NCBI RefSeq assembly: GCF_900113005.1
Contig: NZ_FONW01000015.1
Coordinates: 30,763-94,762 of the forward strand
Source of the DNA: Sunxiuqinia elliptica
Lineage (GTDB): Bacteria > Bacteroidota > Bacteroidia > Bacteroidales > Prolixibacteraceae
Direction of reading: 5' to 3'
Length of the DNA: 64,000 nucleotides
Shown: piece after piece, positions 16,866-28,649 of the stretch
Layout of the letters: each line of letters opens with the position of its first letter
Position numbering within the stretch: position 1 is the first letter of the stretch
The notes under the pieces: model-generated
What the model saw: the letters and a program-made list of their open reading frames with translations, nothing else
The model's database searches: none
Told to the model about the DNA's origin: nothing
Position numbers and translations under genes: made by a program

Positions 16866-19800
16866 TTACCTTTTAACAATTCGTTCAGTTTTGGCTACAA
16901 CATCATCTTTAGTAACTAAAGTGATAATGTAAAGCCCACTGCGTAGGTCACCCGTTTGAATTGTTTCAGTTGGGTTTGCAATTTCTTTCACACGTTGACC
17001 AGCAACGTTTGTAATGATTACACGTGAAAGTTTATCAGCATTCTCAACTTTAACATAGCTATCAAATGGGTTAGGATAAACCTTGAACTCGAGAGAACCA
17101 TCTACTGGGTCTTCTACACCTGTTGCAAAGTCTGCACCAGTTGTGAAAGTCCATTCAGCAGCATCAGAGATTCCGGCAAATACATTGCCTGTCATATCTT
17201 GGATTGCGTCAGCATCAACGGTTACAAAGTAGTCAGCATTCTTATCCAAACCACCAGTTTCAGCGTCGTATTCGTACTCAATAGTGATTACGTTATCAAC
17301 GATCATGTCAGCAGTAAGAGGAATATCAAGAACAGCTGTCTCTTCTCCAGCAAGAGTAACGAAAATTGAACCACCAGTTTCAGTTAATTGAACATTTTCA
17401 TCAAATGTCATGATAAATACTGGGTGGTTATCTTCAAGTGTTTCTTCATCTGGAGATAACTCTACAACAACTGGAGCAGCCATATCATCACCTGTAGTGA
17501 AGTTCCACTCTTGAGTAGTGATTACACCGGCGAATGGTAATTTATTACTTGCTGTATTCGTAAATGCTCCTTCAGTAATAATGATATAGTAGTTCTTATT
17601 GAACTCTAGGTTGTTTTCAGGATTAACAGTAACAACACGTCCATCAATCATCACTTTAGCAATATCAGTAGGATCAATTGACTCAACCAATACACCTTCA
17701 GTACCAACTTCTTCGTAAATATAAACCATACCAGCAGCATTAGCCAACACGCTACGGTCAAATGTAATCACGATGTCAGCAGAAGCATCAACACCAGTTG
17801 CGTCGTCAAGAGGAGTAATCTCATCCCAAACAATCATTGGAGCAGCATCATCTTCAGTAGAGAACATCCAAGTCATGCCTAAAAGACCATCAAATTGATT
17901 AGCTGGAGTAGCTGTATCCTCAAATGCACCTTCTTCAATCCTTACATAGTAAGTTGAATTTGCAGCAAATTCGTTATGAGTTACCGCAGCGATACGGTTT
18001 GCTTGATAAACAGGATCAGTCAATGGCTTCAATGAAACGTTTCCTCCATTTACTGGAATTTGTTGGAATGGAGTCCAATCTTCATTGTAGATTACAATGT
18101 AGTAATCATCTCCTGTATTCACTTTGATCTCTTTATTGAAAGTGATCATCAAGTTTTCATTCAAGGCAACATTCGTTGCTTCATTAGCTGGGAATAAAGC
18201 GTCAGCACCAAACAATTCTGGTTTTACACCATCAGCTGTGCTGAATGTCCACTCATCAATCTCAGCAGCTGCAATACCAACCCATTTGTTACCAGCAACG
18301 TCAGTGAAAGCACCTTCGTCAGCAGTTACATAGAAGTCCATATCAGCAGGAAGATCAGCATGTGCAATCTCTACGTAATCCAACACATCATCATCATCTC
18401 CCTGAGCGATTGTTACATTGGTTTCATTTACCTCAATAGCTTCAACCAAAGTACCATCTTCGTAGTCGCGAATGTACAAGCTACCTGTTCCCAAAGCAAT
18501 CGCTTCGTTGAATTGGATAGACATTTTTCCATCAGCTTCTGTTCCACCCATAGGAGTGTAAACCTCTACTTCTGGCACAACAATATCCTCCAATTGGAAA
18601 TAAGTACTTACTTCATCATTATAATTATCTGAGTAATCAACTACAGCCTCATCAATTAAAATAACCTTGTACCAAGTTTCTGAAGTTAAATCAACAGTTG
18701 GGGTTACAGTAATTGTCATATAATCTTCACTAATAGCACCTTCAAAAGCTATTTCCTCAGAACCAGGTCCTACATTACCATCCTTATCAGAAGTTAAGTA
18801 AACAACCAAGTCAACAATATTTTCGTCCAGTACAGGAACCCCATATTTATTGCCTTCATCTGTCCAAACAACATCATCATAAACAGGCTCATCAAAAGTA
18901 ATAGTTACCACACCTGACGCATCAACTTGAATTGACTCTGCAACAGGATCAAATGTAACAACAGGAGCTGTATTATCCTCTGTTGTGAAGCTAATAGTAG
19001 TTTCCTCAGAAACATTTTCCTTATTATCAACAACTGGGCTGATCGTCAAAATATAATCAGTCTCGCTTGTCAAGTCCTCTTTTGGTTCTACCAAGATTTG
19101 ATCTACATCAGTACCAGGATCATCACTATCATTAGCATATGTGTTAACTTCGATCACATTTCCAGCTGCATCTTTTAATACAATAACATCTGCTACTGAC
19201 TCATCAGTGAAAGCTGTAGCATCTGGTGCTTTAAAGATATCTTCAGTAAAACTAATTACAATTGAATTATCAATTGGAACATCATTCTCAGCAACCAAAC
19301 TCACTGTTTTCACGCCAGAAACAAACTCAAATGTCTCCACCTCAGGTGCAGTTTCGTCCAAAATCACGAAATCCCAATCAGTACCAGCAATACCAGCATA
19401 AGCATTTCCTGCCATATCCTTAATAACGCCAGCAGGAATCTGAACGTAGAACTCAGCCTGCTCTGCTGGAACATTCTCCATATTGATAGTAACCGTAGAG
19501 TCCGTTCCAAAAACAAGATCATTTACATTGATCACTTCAAACTCAGCACCACCTACAGCATAATATACTGTAATTGCAGCACTAGTTCCTTTTTGAACCA
19601 TTTCATTGAATTTCAATGTCAATGCAGTTCCTGCTTCAATTTCTGGTGTTCCTGTTAATTTAGGCATATAACCATCAGCAACAACCATAGGAGCATCTGT
19701 ATCTTTAATTGTGAATGACCATCCATCAACTAGATTAATTGCAGCCATCGCATTTGGAGCAGCAGCTACGTCAACGAATGCTCCTTCAACAACTTCAACG

Positions 19801-22800
19801 TAGTATTCTGTATTACTCAATAGAGTCTCAGCACGCTCAACTGTTGCAGTCCAAACATTGTCAACTTTTGCAACAGTTGTATTAGCGCCAATCACAATAG
19901 TTTCACGAACCACATCAGTTTCAACATCACGAATCAAAATAACAGCACCATTAGTCGCCGTAACTTCCTCGTTGAATGTCAATACCAAATCAGCATCAGC
20001 ATCAACAGCTGTAGCGCCTTTAGCAGGAGCTTTCACTGTCGCAATTGGCTTAATTACATCTAATGTTTCAAAATCAACATCAACACGTATACCTTGATTT
20101 GCGTTACTTGATTTATCAACAGCAACCACATAAGCAGTGTATTCTACTGAAGAAGTAAGATCTTTAATATCTACAGCTTTTGATCCCGCAGCATCAAAAC
20201 TTACTTCTTTACCATCTGCAATCAAAGTAGGTACAGTTGGAGCTGTAGCACTAGCTTCAAGAACCATATAATAAGCTGTAGCCTTCTCATCTAAAGTAAT
20301 ATTCAGCTTCGCAGCAGTACCAGTAATATTATCTACAGTAGCTACTACTTCTGGCTTAGTATTATCTTCAGTTGTGAAGGTAAAGCTATCATCAGCTCCA
20401 TGAGCATTACCTAATTCATCCTCAATAACAGTTAGCTTAACAGAAACGGTATAGTCTGTTAAATCCTCTAGGCTATTGTCTGGATCAATTGTCCAAGTGT
20501 TTCCAGAAATCGTAACAACATAATTGTTTAAAACACCATTATCAATGCTAACAATAGATCCATCTTTAATTTCAGAAGCCGTATATACATTTCCTGTAGA
20601 AGGATTAATAGGAGCTTCATTCCAAGCGATAACAATATCAGTATCAATATCTACATCTTTTGCTGCCTCCTTAGGGGTAGCTGTATACTTAGGAGCATAC
20701 TTGTCATAGGTATAGAAATTTACCACTTTATCTCCACCACCTAACGGACGATCATAAACGTCTTTCACGATTGCTTCGTGAATAGTCAATCGGTAATCTT
20801 TATCAGCAACCAATGGATCAACTGGGTCGATAGTTAAAGTTGAGCCTGAGTAAGTATAGTTACTTTGGTTAGCAGCATCATTAAATACTTCAGTATAGAC
20901 ACCAGCATCCTTATCACTAACCTCTAGCAAGATTGTTTCTGACGCAGAAGCAGTTCCAGCTTTAACAGGTTGAGTAAATGTTATAACAAAGTTATCTGTC
21001 AAACCAACCATATCATCCTCATTGGCTGGATCAGTAGTTTTTACTGCAAAGGCAACGTCCTCATCTGTTGTAAAATTCCATGCACTTCCAGTAATTCCGG
21101 CGTAAGCATTTCCTTCGTCATCAGTAATCAAAGTATTGCTAACTTCCACGTAATATTTAGTGCTAAAATCTAAATCAGCCTTCAATGTAAACGTGATTGT
21201 CATTTTGTCAGCTTCACGTTTCAGGTCAGCTTCATTCAATGTTTGAACTGCTAAATCTGTAGCAAAATTACGAACCACTGCTGTACCTGTACCAATTTCA
21301 ACAATCTCGTCGAATGTTAACTTCAATTTGGTATCGATAGCTACTTCAGTTGCTGCCATAGCTGGAACATAAGTATCAACTGAAGGTTCAACATTATCAA
21401 ATGTTGTAAATGTAATTGTAATTTCTGCATTACCAATAGTAGTTCCTTTACTATATACAGCATCAGCAGGGATAGTGACTACCACAGGAAGTTCTGATGC
21501 TGAGAAATCAGCATGAGGAATAACTAACGTATTTCCATTGATAACTTCGATACCGGCTTCCACAACAGAAGAACCGGCTTCCATTACAGTAATACCTGAA
21601 CCATCATTCAACGCGATTTCACGATCAAAAACAACGTGAATTGGATCTTCTGCGCCAACTGCAGTTGCTTCATGTTTTGGTGTTGAAGAAGCAAGAGCTG
21701 GAGCATCAGTTGCTAAAGTTGTAAATTCTACACCTTTATTAACGAACTCATTCCCTGCAGCATCAACAATCGATTTTCCGATAGAAATCGTATAGGTTTT
21801 ATTTGGGTCAAACGAAGTGGCAGCAACAGTAATTTCTTTGCCAGCAACAGTCCATTCAGCCGTGTAGGTTACATTAGCGCCTTCTTCATTGAAGTTCAAT
21901 AAATCAGCAGCGCTAGTTCCCATGGTAACCGCTCCACCATCTTTACGTTCTACAACCTCAGCAAAAACAATAACGACATCTAGATCTGAATCTACAAGAG
22001 TTCCCTCTACAATTTCATTACCATCTGAAGTAAAAGTAACTGTAGGAGCAACAAAGTCAGCAACCGTAGGATTAGCCTGGAATGCAGTAGCCAATTCGTT
22101 ACCTTCTGAATCTTCTACAGCACCCGCTCCGACTTTCACATAGTAAGTTGCACCAACTTCATCAAAATCATTAGCCGGATCAATAATGAAAGACTTACCA
22201 TCTTCACTTACAGTGTAAGTTGCAGTTACTAAAGCTCCTGTTGCGTCAGCTCCCTTGCGGAAAATAACCATATTCTCAACATCAGCGTCAGTTACAGCAG
22301 AACCATCAGCATTGAAAACTTCTTCTGACCACTTAATAACGATGTTATCAGTAGCATTCAACTCCATTTTTGCCAAACTAGCTGTTGGAGCTGCAAAGTC
22401 TTTCAATGTGAATGTGTCTTCTCCGTCAGTACCTGCATTAGCAGCACCATCATAAATATTTTCACCATCAACAACTACCTTATACTCACCCTCAGACTCA
22501 GTATTGGTATTATCATAATTTACAGTAAAAACATACTGATCTTTTGCTCCATCAAAAGCAATATCATCAGGAGTCACTGAATTCCAGCTATCTCCATCTT
22601 TTACTTTGATGGTGACATACGTCCCAATATTTGCCTCGGTAATAGCAGCAGCAGCAGCAGTATAGATATCTTCAGTGAAATCTAAAGTAATAGTAAACTC
22701 ACCTGAAGTTTCTTTCAAATTAGTTTGATCTAAAGCAAATGTATAAGTCGGCTTGATAAAATCTTTAATTGTGAATACCCAATCATCGTTAGACAACAAG

Positions 22801-24347
22801 CCTTCAGCCTCATTTCCAGAATTATCTTTGATAAACCCTTTAGGGAACTTAACGAAATACTTTACACCACTTTCATAAGCGTAATCAACAGGAACCCAAA
22901 CTTCATCTTTTGGTCCAGTTTGTTGGAAAAGAATTGACTCATCAGTCGCAGCAATTGAAAATACCTTTACGTGGTTCAACCCTGCATCATACTTCCATAT
23001 TTCAAGTTCTCCGGCGCCTGCAACAACCTCTTCATACTTACCGCCATCGATATCAATCCGAAGAGTATCTGCATCTAAATGATCAAGATCTGCTGGATCT
23101 TCTGCTAACACTGTTGAATTGTGCATTGGCCAACTATCCGAAACATCGATAATTGGAGCAGTAACATCTAACGTTAAAACCTTTGTTAATACCTTTTTTA
23201 CCTCACCTGAATTAACGGGACTTTGAGTATTCTCAGCATAAGCGTAGATATCATAAGCCCAACTTTCTTGTACTGCAACAGCACCAGTGCCGTTAAAAGC
23301 CTGATCTACTGCTACTTTAAAAGTCTTAGTTGCATCATCAACAACAACATTCTCCATTCCATTGCCAGCAATAAAATCTGCTTTAACAGGAGCTGGATCT
23401 CCATTTTCAACAGCTAAGAAAAAAGCTTCACCTTTTTCATTCAAGTTGAAGAAAACATCGAACTTGTCTTTTGCAACATTATCAGCTACAACATTCGAAA
23501 ATACGGGAGCTGTATTGTCACGAGTCGTAAAATACCATCCATCGTGGTTCAACCAACCAGCGAAAGCATTATTATTTTCATAAATTTCACCATTAAATGG
23601 TGCATCTTCTCCAGCTTGGCTATCAACAATAGCTCCTTCAGGAATAGTCACATAATACTTTGTTTCCGGCTCAAAAGCACGAGTTGGGTCTATTGTTAAC
23701 ACATTATCCACAACAATTAATGCAGCATCTTTTACGATCTCATATAAATCGCCATTAGCAGTACCATTATCCGTGTAAATATATACTTCTCCACCTTCAG
23801 CAACTTTAACGTCTTCATCAAAAGTAACAGTTAGATTATTGTCCAACTGAACATCTTTTGACTCCCCGGTTTTTGGGTCAAAGAAGTTAGTGTCTACCAA
23901 CTTAGGAGCAGTATAATCTCCAACAGTCACATTAGCAACAGTCAATGAACCGCTAGCTTCTGCATCATCTGCAGCACGAACAAAATCGGCATCAAACTCT
24001 AGTTGATACACGTTCTCCTCTTCTAGATAAGAAGAAAAATCGACAGTGATTTCAAACAAATCAGCGTCGTTTGCTTCTTGTGCAATAGTAACATTGGCAC
24101 TTGAAGCCTGGAAAGTTTTTAATGCAACGTTTCCATTTGTCACATCTACAAGACGAACAACTCCAACTCCTGTCACAACTGCCTCTGGGGCAGTCACTAC
24201 AAACGTTGCAGAGGTCTCAAGATTGGTATAACCTTTCACATCCGGACTAAGGATGAGCCCACTAGGGACATCGATAGCGAACGCTTGTAAGGTCATTACC
24301 ATGCTTAGTATAAAAATACTAAAAAGCTGAGTAAATGATTTTCTCAT
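16866..24347 (-). CDS. Giant secreted Ig-like repeat protein with type IX sorting domain
   Basis: The 2493-residue protein has a signal peptide (MRKSFTQLFSIFILSMVMTL, cleavage after AFA). I count about 19 tandem domains of 105-135 residues, most of the SbsA-like Ig (Big_5) type. Their boundaries recur as W-x-FTT-x-D-x-x-AP, with an internal TFDExV strand and a DxxGNxxxG turn. Domains 3 and 12 look more like fibronectin III. The last 75 residues (VYPNPFDSYVKVENA ... GLYIITLVTKDDVVAKTERI) are a type A C-terminal sorting domain for PorT-dependent secretion and surface anchoring. The protein is strongly acidic. No enzyme domain is seen; an adhesin, surface-layer or matrix role is inferred. Confidence 0.9.
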   Translation of the reverse strand: MRKSFTQLFSIFILSMVMTLQAFAIDVPSGLILSPDVKGYTNLETSATFVVTAPEAVVTGVGVVRLVDVTNGNVALKTFQASSANVTIAQEANDADLFEITVDFSSYLEEENVYQLEFDADFVRAADDAEASGSLTVANVTVGDYTAPKLVDTNFFDPKTGESKDVQLDNNLTVTFDEDVKVAEGGEVYIYTDNGTANGDLYEIVKDAALIVVDNVLTIDPTRAFEPETKYYVTIPEGAIVDSQAGEDAPFNGEIYENNNAFAGWLNHDGWYFTTRDNTAPVFSNVVADNVAKDKFDVFFNLNEKGEAFFLAVENGDPAPVKADFIAGNGMENVVVDDATKTFKVAVDQAFNGTGAVAVQESWAYDIYAYAENTQSPVNSGEVKKVLTKVLTLDVTAPIIDVSDSWPMHNSTVLAEDPADLDHLDADTLRIDIDGGKYEEVVAGAGELEIWKYDAGLNHVKVFSIAATDESILFQQTGPKDEVWVPVDYAYESGVKYFVKFPKGFIKDNSGNEAEGLLSNDDWVFTIKDFIKPTYTFALDQTNLKETSGEFTITLDFTEDIYTAAAAAITEANIGTYVTIKVKDGDSWNSVTPDDIAFDGAKDQYVFTVNYDNTNTESEGEYKVVVDGENIYDGAANAGTDGEDTFTLKDFAAPTASLAKMELNATDNIVIKWSEEVFNADGSAVTDADVENMVIFRKGADATGALVTATYTVSEDGKSFIIDPANDFDEVGATYYVKVGAGAVEDSEGNELATAFQANPTVADFVAPTVTFTSDGNEIVEGTLVDSDLDVVIVFAEVVERKDGGAVTMGTSAADLLNFNEEGANVTYTAEWTVAGKEITVAATSFDPNKTYTISIGKSIVDAAGNEFVNKGVEFTTLATDAPALASSTPKHEATAVGAEDPIHVVFDREIALNDGSGITVMEAGSSVVEAGIEVINGNTLVIPHADFSASELPVVVTIPADAVYSKGTTIGNAEITITFTTFDNVEPSVDTYVPAMAATEVAIDTKLKLTFDEIVEIGTGTAVVRNFATDLAVQTLNEADLKREADKMTITFTLKADLDFSTKYYVEVSNTLITDDEGNAYAGITGSAWNFTTDEDVAFAVKTTDPANEDDMVGLTDNFVITFTQPVKAGTASASETILLEVSDKDAGVYTEVFNDAANQSNYTYSGSTLTIDPVDPLVADKDYRLTIHEAIVKDVYDRPLGGGDKVVNFYTYDKYAPKYTATPKEAAKDVDIDTDIVIAWNEAPINPSTGNVYTASEIKDGSIVSIDNGVLNNYVVTISGNTWTIDPDNSLEDLTDYTVSVKLTVIEDELGNAHGADDSFTFTTEDNTKPEVVATVDNITGTAAKLNITLDEKATAYYMVLEASATAPTVPTLIADGKEVSFDAAGSKAVDIKDLTSSVEYTAYVVAVDKSSNANQGIRVDVDFETLDVIKPIATVKAPAKGATAVDADADLVLTFNEEVTATNGAVILIRDVETDVVRETIVIGANTTVAKVDNVWTATVERAETLLSNTEYYVEVVEGAFVDVAAAPNAMAAINLVDGWSFTIKDTDAPMVVADGYMPKLTGTPEIEAGTALTLKFNEMVQKGTSAAITVYYAVGGAEFEVINVNDLVFGTDSTVTINMENVPAEQAEFYVQIPAGVIKDMAGNAYAGIAGTDWDFVILDETAPEVETFEFVSGVKTVSLVAENDVPIDNSIVISFTEDIFKAPDATAFTDESVADVIVLKDAAGNVIEVNTYANDSDDPGTDVDQILVEPKEDLTSETDYILTISPVVDNKENVSEETTISFTTEDNTAPVVTFDPVAESIQVDASGVVTITFDEPVYDDVVWTDEGNKYGVPVLDENIVDLVVYLTSDKDGNVGPGSEEIAFEGAISEDYMTITVTPTVDLTSETWYKVILIDEAVVDYSDNYNDEVSTYFQLEDIVVPEVEVYTPMGGTEADGKMSIQFNEAIALGTGSLYIRDYEDGTLVEAIEVNETNVTIAQGDDDDVLDYVEIAHADLPADMDFYVTADEGAFTDVAGNKWVGIAAAEIDEWTFSTADGVKPELFGADALFPANEATNVALNENLMITFNKEIKVNTGDDYYIVIYNEDWTPFQQIPVNGGNVSLKPLTDPVYQANRIAAVTHNEFAANSTYYVRIEEGAFEDTATPANQFDGLLGMTWMFSTEDDAAPMIVWDEITPLDDATGVDASADIVITFDRSVLANAAGMVYIYEEVGTEGVLVESIDPTDIAKVMIDGRVVTVNPENNLEFNKNYYIIITEGAFTNTASNKLPFAGVITTQEWNFTTGDDMAAPVVVELSPDEETLEDNHPVFIMTFDENVQLTETGGSIFVTLAGEETAVLDIPLTADMIVDNVITIEYEYDAETGGLDKNADYFVTVDADAIQDMTGNVFAGISDAAEWTFTTGADFATGVEDPVDGSLEFKVYPNPFDSYVKVENADKLSRVIITNVAGQRVKEIANPTETIQTGDLRSGLYIITLVTKDDVVAKTERIVKR

Positions 24348-24387
24348 AGCATTTGTTTTTAATTGTACTTAATTGATTGATTGTAAT

Positions 24388-24519
24388 TTATATATTTAAT
24401 TCTTTTTCAGCATCGCAACGAGAGCCCGAACAACGGTCGTTATAAAACGACAACAAGACACCGCTACCTAGCACCGCCAGATAAAACCACGCCTTGTAAA
24501 ATTTATGTTGATTTTTCAT
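24388..24519 (-). CDS. Possible 43-residue single-span membrane microprotein
   Basis: An ATG at 24519 opens a 43-codon frame that ends at TAA 24388, 40 bp before the giant surface-protein gene on the same strand. The peptide has a basic start (MKNQHKFYKAW), one hydrophobic segment (FYLAVLGSGVLLSFY) and a tail with two Cys (DRCSGSRCDAEKELNI). It resembles no family I know. It could be a leader-region microprotein co-transcribed with the large gene, or chance coding in an AT-rich leader. Confidence 0.35.
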   Translation of the reverse strand: MKNQHKFYKAWFYLAVLGSGVLLSFYNDRCSGSRCDAEKELNI

Positions 24520-24773
24520 TGTATTTCAGATATATCTACCAGCAAAACTTCATTTTCCATTCAGACAAACGACCAATCTCAACTAGAAATTCGCCCTGTA
24601 CAGTCCAAATAAATCATTAAGTTATACAGAAATGTAAATACGCAATACAAGTGTGCAGAGTAAATTTTTTCTTCATATAATTCGGTTTCACATGTAACTA
24701 ATTGTCAATCTTTGAATCATCACAATTACCTTCATGCAGATTAATTTTTAACGCTCAATCGGCATAGATTCTA

Positions 24774-24804
24774 CAAACCTATAAAATTTATTACCAATGT
24801 ACAA
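24774..24804 (-). promoter_or_regulatory. Candidate promoter for the surface-protein transcript
   Basis: On the minus strand TTG (24804-24802) and TAGGTTTG (24781-24774) are 20 bp apart, matching the Bacteroidota -33/-7 pattern. It would give a leader of about 250 nt before the microprotein and about 425 nt before the giant gene. Confidence 0.4.
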
Positions 24805-25024
24805 GCATTTTTTGCGATAAAAACAAAGAATTATTCACAAAAAACAGAAGACGATAATCTCCGCAAATGTGGAATCTATGCCTAGTTCAAACGATCGCCC
24901 AAAAAGAGCTTAACGTAATTATTAATCCAATTATGGAGCCCTGAAAATCAGAAAATAATGGATTCAAAAGGTAGATTTTAGAGACACAATTCTTCAATGA
25001 AAATCAGAGAACCAATAATTATTC

Positions 25025-25032
25025 TATCTTTG
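25025..25032 (+). promoter_or_regulatory. -7 element of the small lipoprotein gene
   Basis: TATCTTTG is an exact TAnnTTTG match 26 bp before the ATG at 25058. No -33 TTTG is evident. A purine-rich AAGGAG (about 25044-25049) also precedes the start, which is unusual for this phylum. Confidence 0.45.
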
Positions 25033-25057
25033 TTTTCAGAGAAAAGGAGATTGATTT

Positions 25058-25294
25058 ATGAAACAAAAAACGACTGGCATACTGCTTGTTACCTTTCTTG
25101 CAGGCGTCTTATTTAGCCAAACAGCCTGCAAAACGTGTAAGTGTCCGGCCTACAGTTATCACCCCAAGAAACAGCCCGAGCAACTCTCGCCTCTCCCAAT
25201 CGACCAAAGAAGTCTAAAGGCTAAGAAAAACAAGCTGACTCAAATCGAAAATCAAGCAGGGAATCCCATAGAGACTGCAAGCATCAACTCGTAA
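25058..25294 (+). CDS. Small putative lipoprotein
   Basis: The 78-residue product has a basic N-terminus, a hydrophobic stretch (GILLVTFLAGVLF) and the lipobox-like SQTAC, so the mature protein would start at a lipidated Cys24. The mature part begins CKTCKCPAYSYH, with three clustered Cys, then turns Lys/Gln-rich and disordered. No known family is recognised. It is monocistronic and divergent from the giant surface-protein gene, with an exact -7 box and an AAGGAG-like ribosome site. Confidence 0.6.
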   Translation: MKQKTTGILLVTFLAGVLFSQTACKTCKCPAYSYHPKKQPEQLSPLPIDQRSLKAKKNKLTQIENQAGNPIETASINS

Positions 25295-26075
25295 AACATG
25301 CTGTGTAACACATCGACCTGTTTCCGCTCGCTTCCCTTTCCATGTAAAAGGTAAGCTTCCATTTTGGCCATTTCAGCCAAATTTTCGCCGTCTTCGTCTA
25401 GTTCAACTCAAAATACGCTATCTAAAAATCATAATAATAAAATCACACACAACTACTTATCGTTTTTTAAACCCACTGAGAATTGAATATTTTAACGCCC
25501 CCTGCCATTTATACAGGTATTTTCAGTTTTCAGGCACTTATCAAAACTAGAATTAATCCTCTTATTTTCGACAAGTGGATATTCAGAGAATAATATGATC
25601 AGATATTAAACTCATTTCAAAACAAGAAACAAACACCTCCATACTAAAATACCTGAATAGCTTTTTATCTCTATTGTAATCTATTTCATCAAAAGAAATA
25701 ACGCTATCCAACTCTGAATTTCTTTATCTCGACTTGCCCCACACAAATTCGTTTCATTTTTTGAAAACTCCTCCCCTTAATTCACATACAGTCTGAACAC
25801 TCGCTAAACCTCGTTTTCACAAAGCGCCCAAGCGCCCCCCCTTTCTCAATAGCAGTGCTTTTTCTCCACGCTAAGCTTTCCGGAGCACGCTTACCTTCAC
25901 TCAACTCAAGAACACAATACCTTCTATGCCAGAGTTTTAAATTAAGACACAACATCAAAACAAAACCCAGCTTTACGGTTTCCGTACAAAATAGCAGTCC
26001 TTAAACGGTGACTTTCCGAGAAACATTAACTGAATTTTAAGCTCTGGATAAAAAAAACAAATCAAAAACGAAAAA
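25295..26075. other. Long gene-free AT-rich interval before gap
   Basis: No reading frame with coding character, RNA gene, clear repeat or terminator hairpin was recognised across this stretch. It is AT-rich with several pyrimidine-rich runs. It may be a decayed gene or a long 5' region. Confidence 0.4.
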
Positions 26076-26107
26076 TTTGATCATCTTGATTTAAGTTAGT
26101 TATTTTG
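26076..26107 (+). promoter_or_regulatory. Candidate promoter of the GAPDH gene
   Basis: TTTG at 26076-26079 is followed 20 bp later by TTATTTTG (26100-26107), near the -33/-7 consensus with one deviation in the TA. It would give a leader of about 70 nt. Confidence 0.4.
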
Positions 26108-26133
26108 TGTGGCTTTGAAAAACACATCTATAA

Positions 26134-27192
<1,059 letters not shown>

Positions 27193-27214
27193 TTCTGATA
27201 CCATTATAATATAG

Positions 27215-27247
27215 AAAGGCGTCCTTGTGGGCGCCTTTTTTATTTTT
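27215..27247 (+). terminator. Terminator of gap
   Basis: AAAGGCG (27215-27221) pairs with CGCCTTT (27232-27238), with further CC/GG pairing in the loop, and a T-rich tail follows, starting 23 bp after the gap stop. Confidence 0.85.
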
Positions 27248-27401
27248 GAAAAAGAGACTTCAAAGTTTTGTATCACCTATCAACTCCTGAACGAGTAGCG
27301 TTGTCAAAATATTAGAATGCTCAAGTATTAGACTGATAAGAACAACAGCTAAGAACCGAAAAGAAGTAAGAAGTTGAACTTCTATCTAAACTGACCAACA
27401 C

Positions 27402-28649
27402 TTATTCATAACGCAAACTCTCAATCGGATCGAGACGGGAGGCCTTTTGAGCCGGGTAATAGCCCGAAACAATTCCAACACCATAACAAACAACAACGCC
27501 AGTTATTATCCATACCCAAGGCACAATAAACGAACTTCCAATCAACACGGACACAATATTCCCTACTAAAATCCCCAACACAATTCCAAGCAAACCGCCA
27601 ATTTGCCCAATAACCACCGCTTCCATCAAAAACTGCTGCCTGATCAAACGGGAATTAGCTCCAATGGCCTTCCGAACACCAATCTCTCGGGTTCGTTCAG
27701 TGACCGAAACCAACATGATATTCATCAAACCTACAGCTGCACCAAACAAGGTTATAATACCAATGACCGTCGCCACCAAGGTAATGTTCCGAATATTATT
27801 CAACAACATGTTCACCAAATTATCACTCTTCTCTAGGTTAAAATCGGTTTCATCGGTTGGATTTAAGCCTCTGACAATCCGAAAAGTGCCTTCCGCTTGC
27901 CCCAAAGCCGCGTCTACCAATTGGGTATTCTCGACTTTCACTTGCACATTGAAGTTCATCTGAGGGCGGGAAAAGTACGTTCTCACGTTGGAGTACGGCA
28001 GCAGACAAACTTCATCTCCATTATCACCAAAGCCACCTCCTTTAGACTTCAACGTGCCAACCACCTCATAACGACCATTGCCAATGGTAATCTCTTTATT
28101 TAGTGGATTCTCTCCTTTATCAAATAATCTTCGGACCAAGCCATCGCCCAACAACACCCGGTTCGAAGCAGTTTCCAGATCCACCCCAGCCAAGTTTCGG
28201 CCTTTATCAATCTCAAAGCCTGAAGCCAAAATGTAATTCTCATCGACTCCCCGCACCGTCACGTTTGGGTTTGATTTTTCAGAACCATATTTCACAGTCG
28301 CGGTTCCTGTCGCAGTTGTTGAAATAGATACTACTGCCGGAAAATCAAACTGATCTTTAAATTCCTTGGCTTGGTAATAATTAATGTAGGCATGATTTTT
28401 CGTTCGAACACGCTCATTGCCTACCTGTACATTAATTGCACGCGAAGTAATGGTAAACGTGTTAGCCCCCATGAAGGTAAACTCCTTGGTGATTGACGAC
28501 TTAATCGAATCAATGGCAGTAAGAATGCCAACCAAAGCGGTAATCCCAACTGCAATAATTAATACCGTCAAAATGGTTCGCAATAAATTCGAGCGAATAG
28601 ATTGAATCGAAATTCTCAGGTTTTCGTATAGTAAAGCTCCGTATTGCAT
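27402..28649 (-). CDS. MacB/FtsX-type ABC transporter permease
   Basis: The 415-residue protein has a transmembrane segment near residues 20-45 ([20 protein letters not shown]), a large periplasmic MacB_PCD domain (about 50-270), and three C-terminal helices of the FtsX domain. The family motif is in [18 protein letters not shown], with [10 protein letters not shown] at the end. MacB-type permeases act as mechanotransmitters with a separate ATPase and often a TolC-like exit duct for export. The ATPase gene is not in the immediate neighbourhood. The gene is convergent with gap. Confidence 0.93.
   Translation of the reverse strand: MQYGALLYENLRISIQSIRSNLLRTILTVLIIAVGITALVGILTAIDSIKSSITKEFTFMGANTFTITSRAINVQVGNERVRTKNHAYINYYQAKEFKDQFDFPAVVSISTTATGTATVKYGSEKSNPNVTVRGVDENYILASGFEIDKGRNLAGVDLETASNRVLLGDGLVRRLFDKGENPLNKEITIGNGRYEVVGTLKSKGGGFGDNGDEVCLLPYSNVRTYFSRPQMNFNVQVKVENTQLVDAALGQAEGTFRIVRGLNPTDETDFNLEKSDNLVNMLLNNIRNITLVATVIGIITLFGAAVGLMNIMLVSVTERTREIGVRKAIGANSRLIRQQFLMEAVVIGQIGGLLGIVLGILVGNIVSVLIGSSFIVPWVWIITGVVVCYGVGIVSGYYPAQKASRLDPIESLRYE

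Noticed and set aside
17924..24231. Many plus-strand frames of 60-90 codons across the giant Ig gene
   Set aside because: They lie antisense to a single continuous 2493-codon gene with clear domain structure and have no family features.
24520..25024. Possible riboswitch or RNA leader upstream of the giant gene
   Set aside because: No recognisable aptamer core or paired helices; only a candidate -33/-7 pair could be supported.
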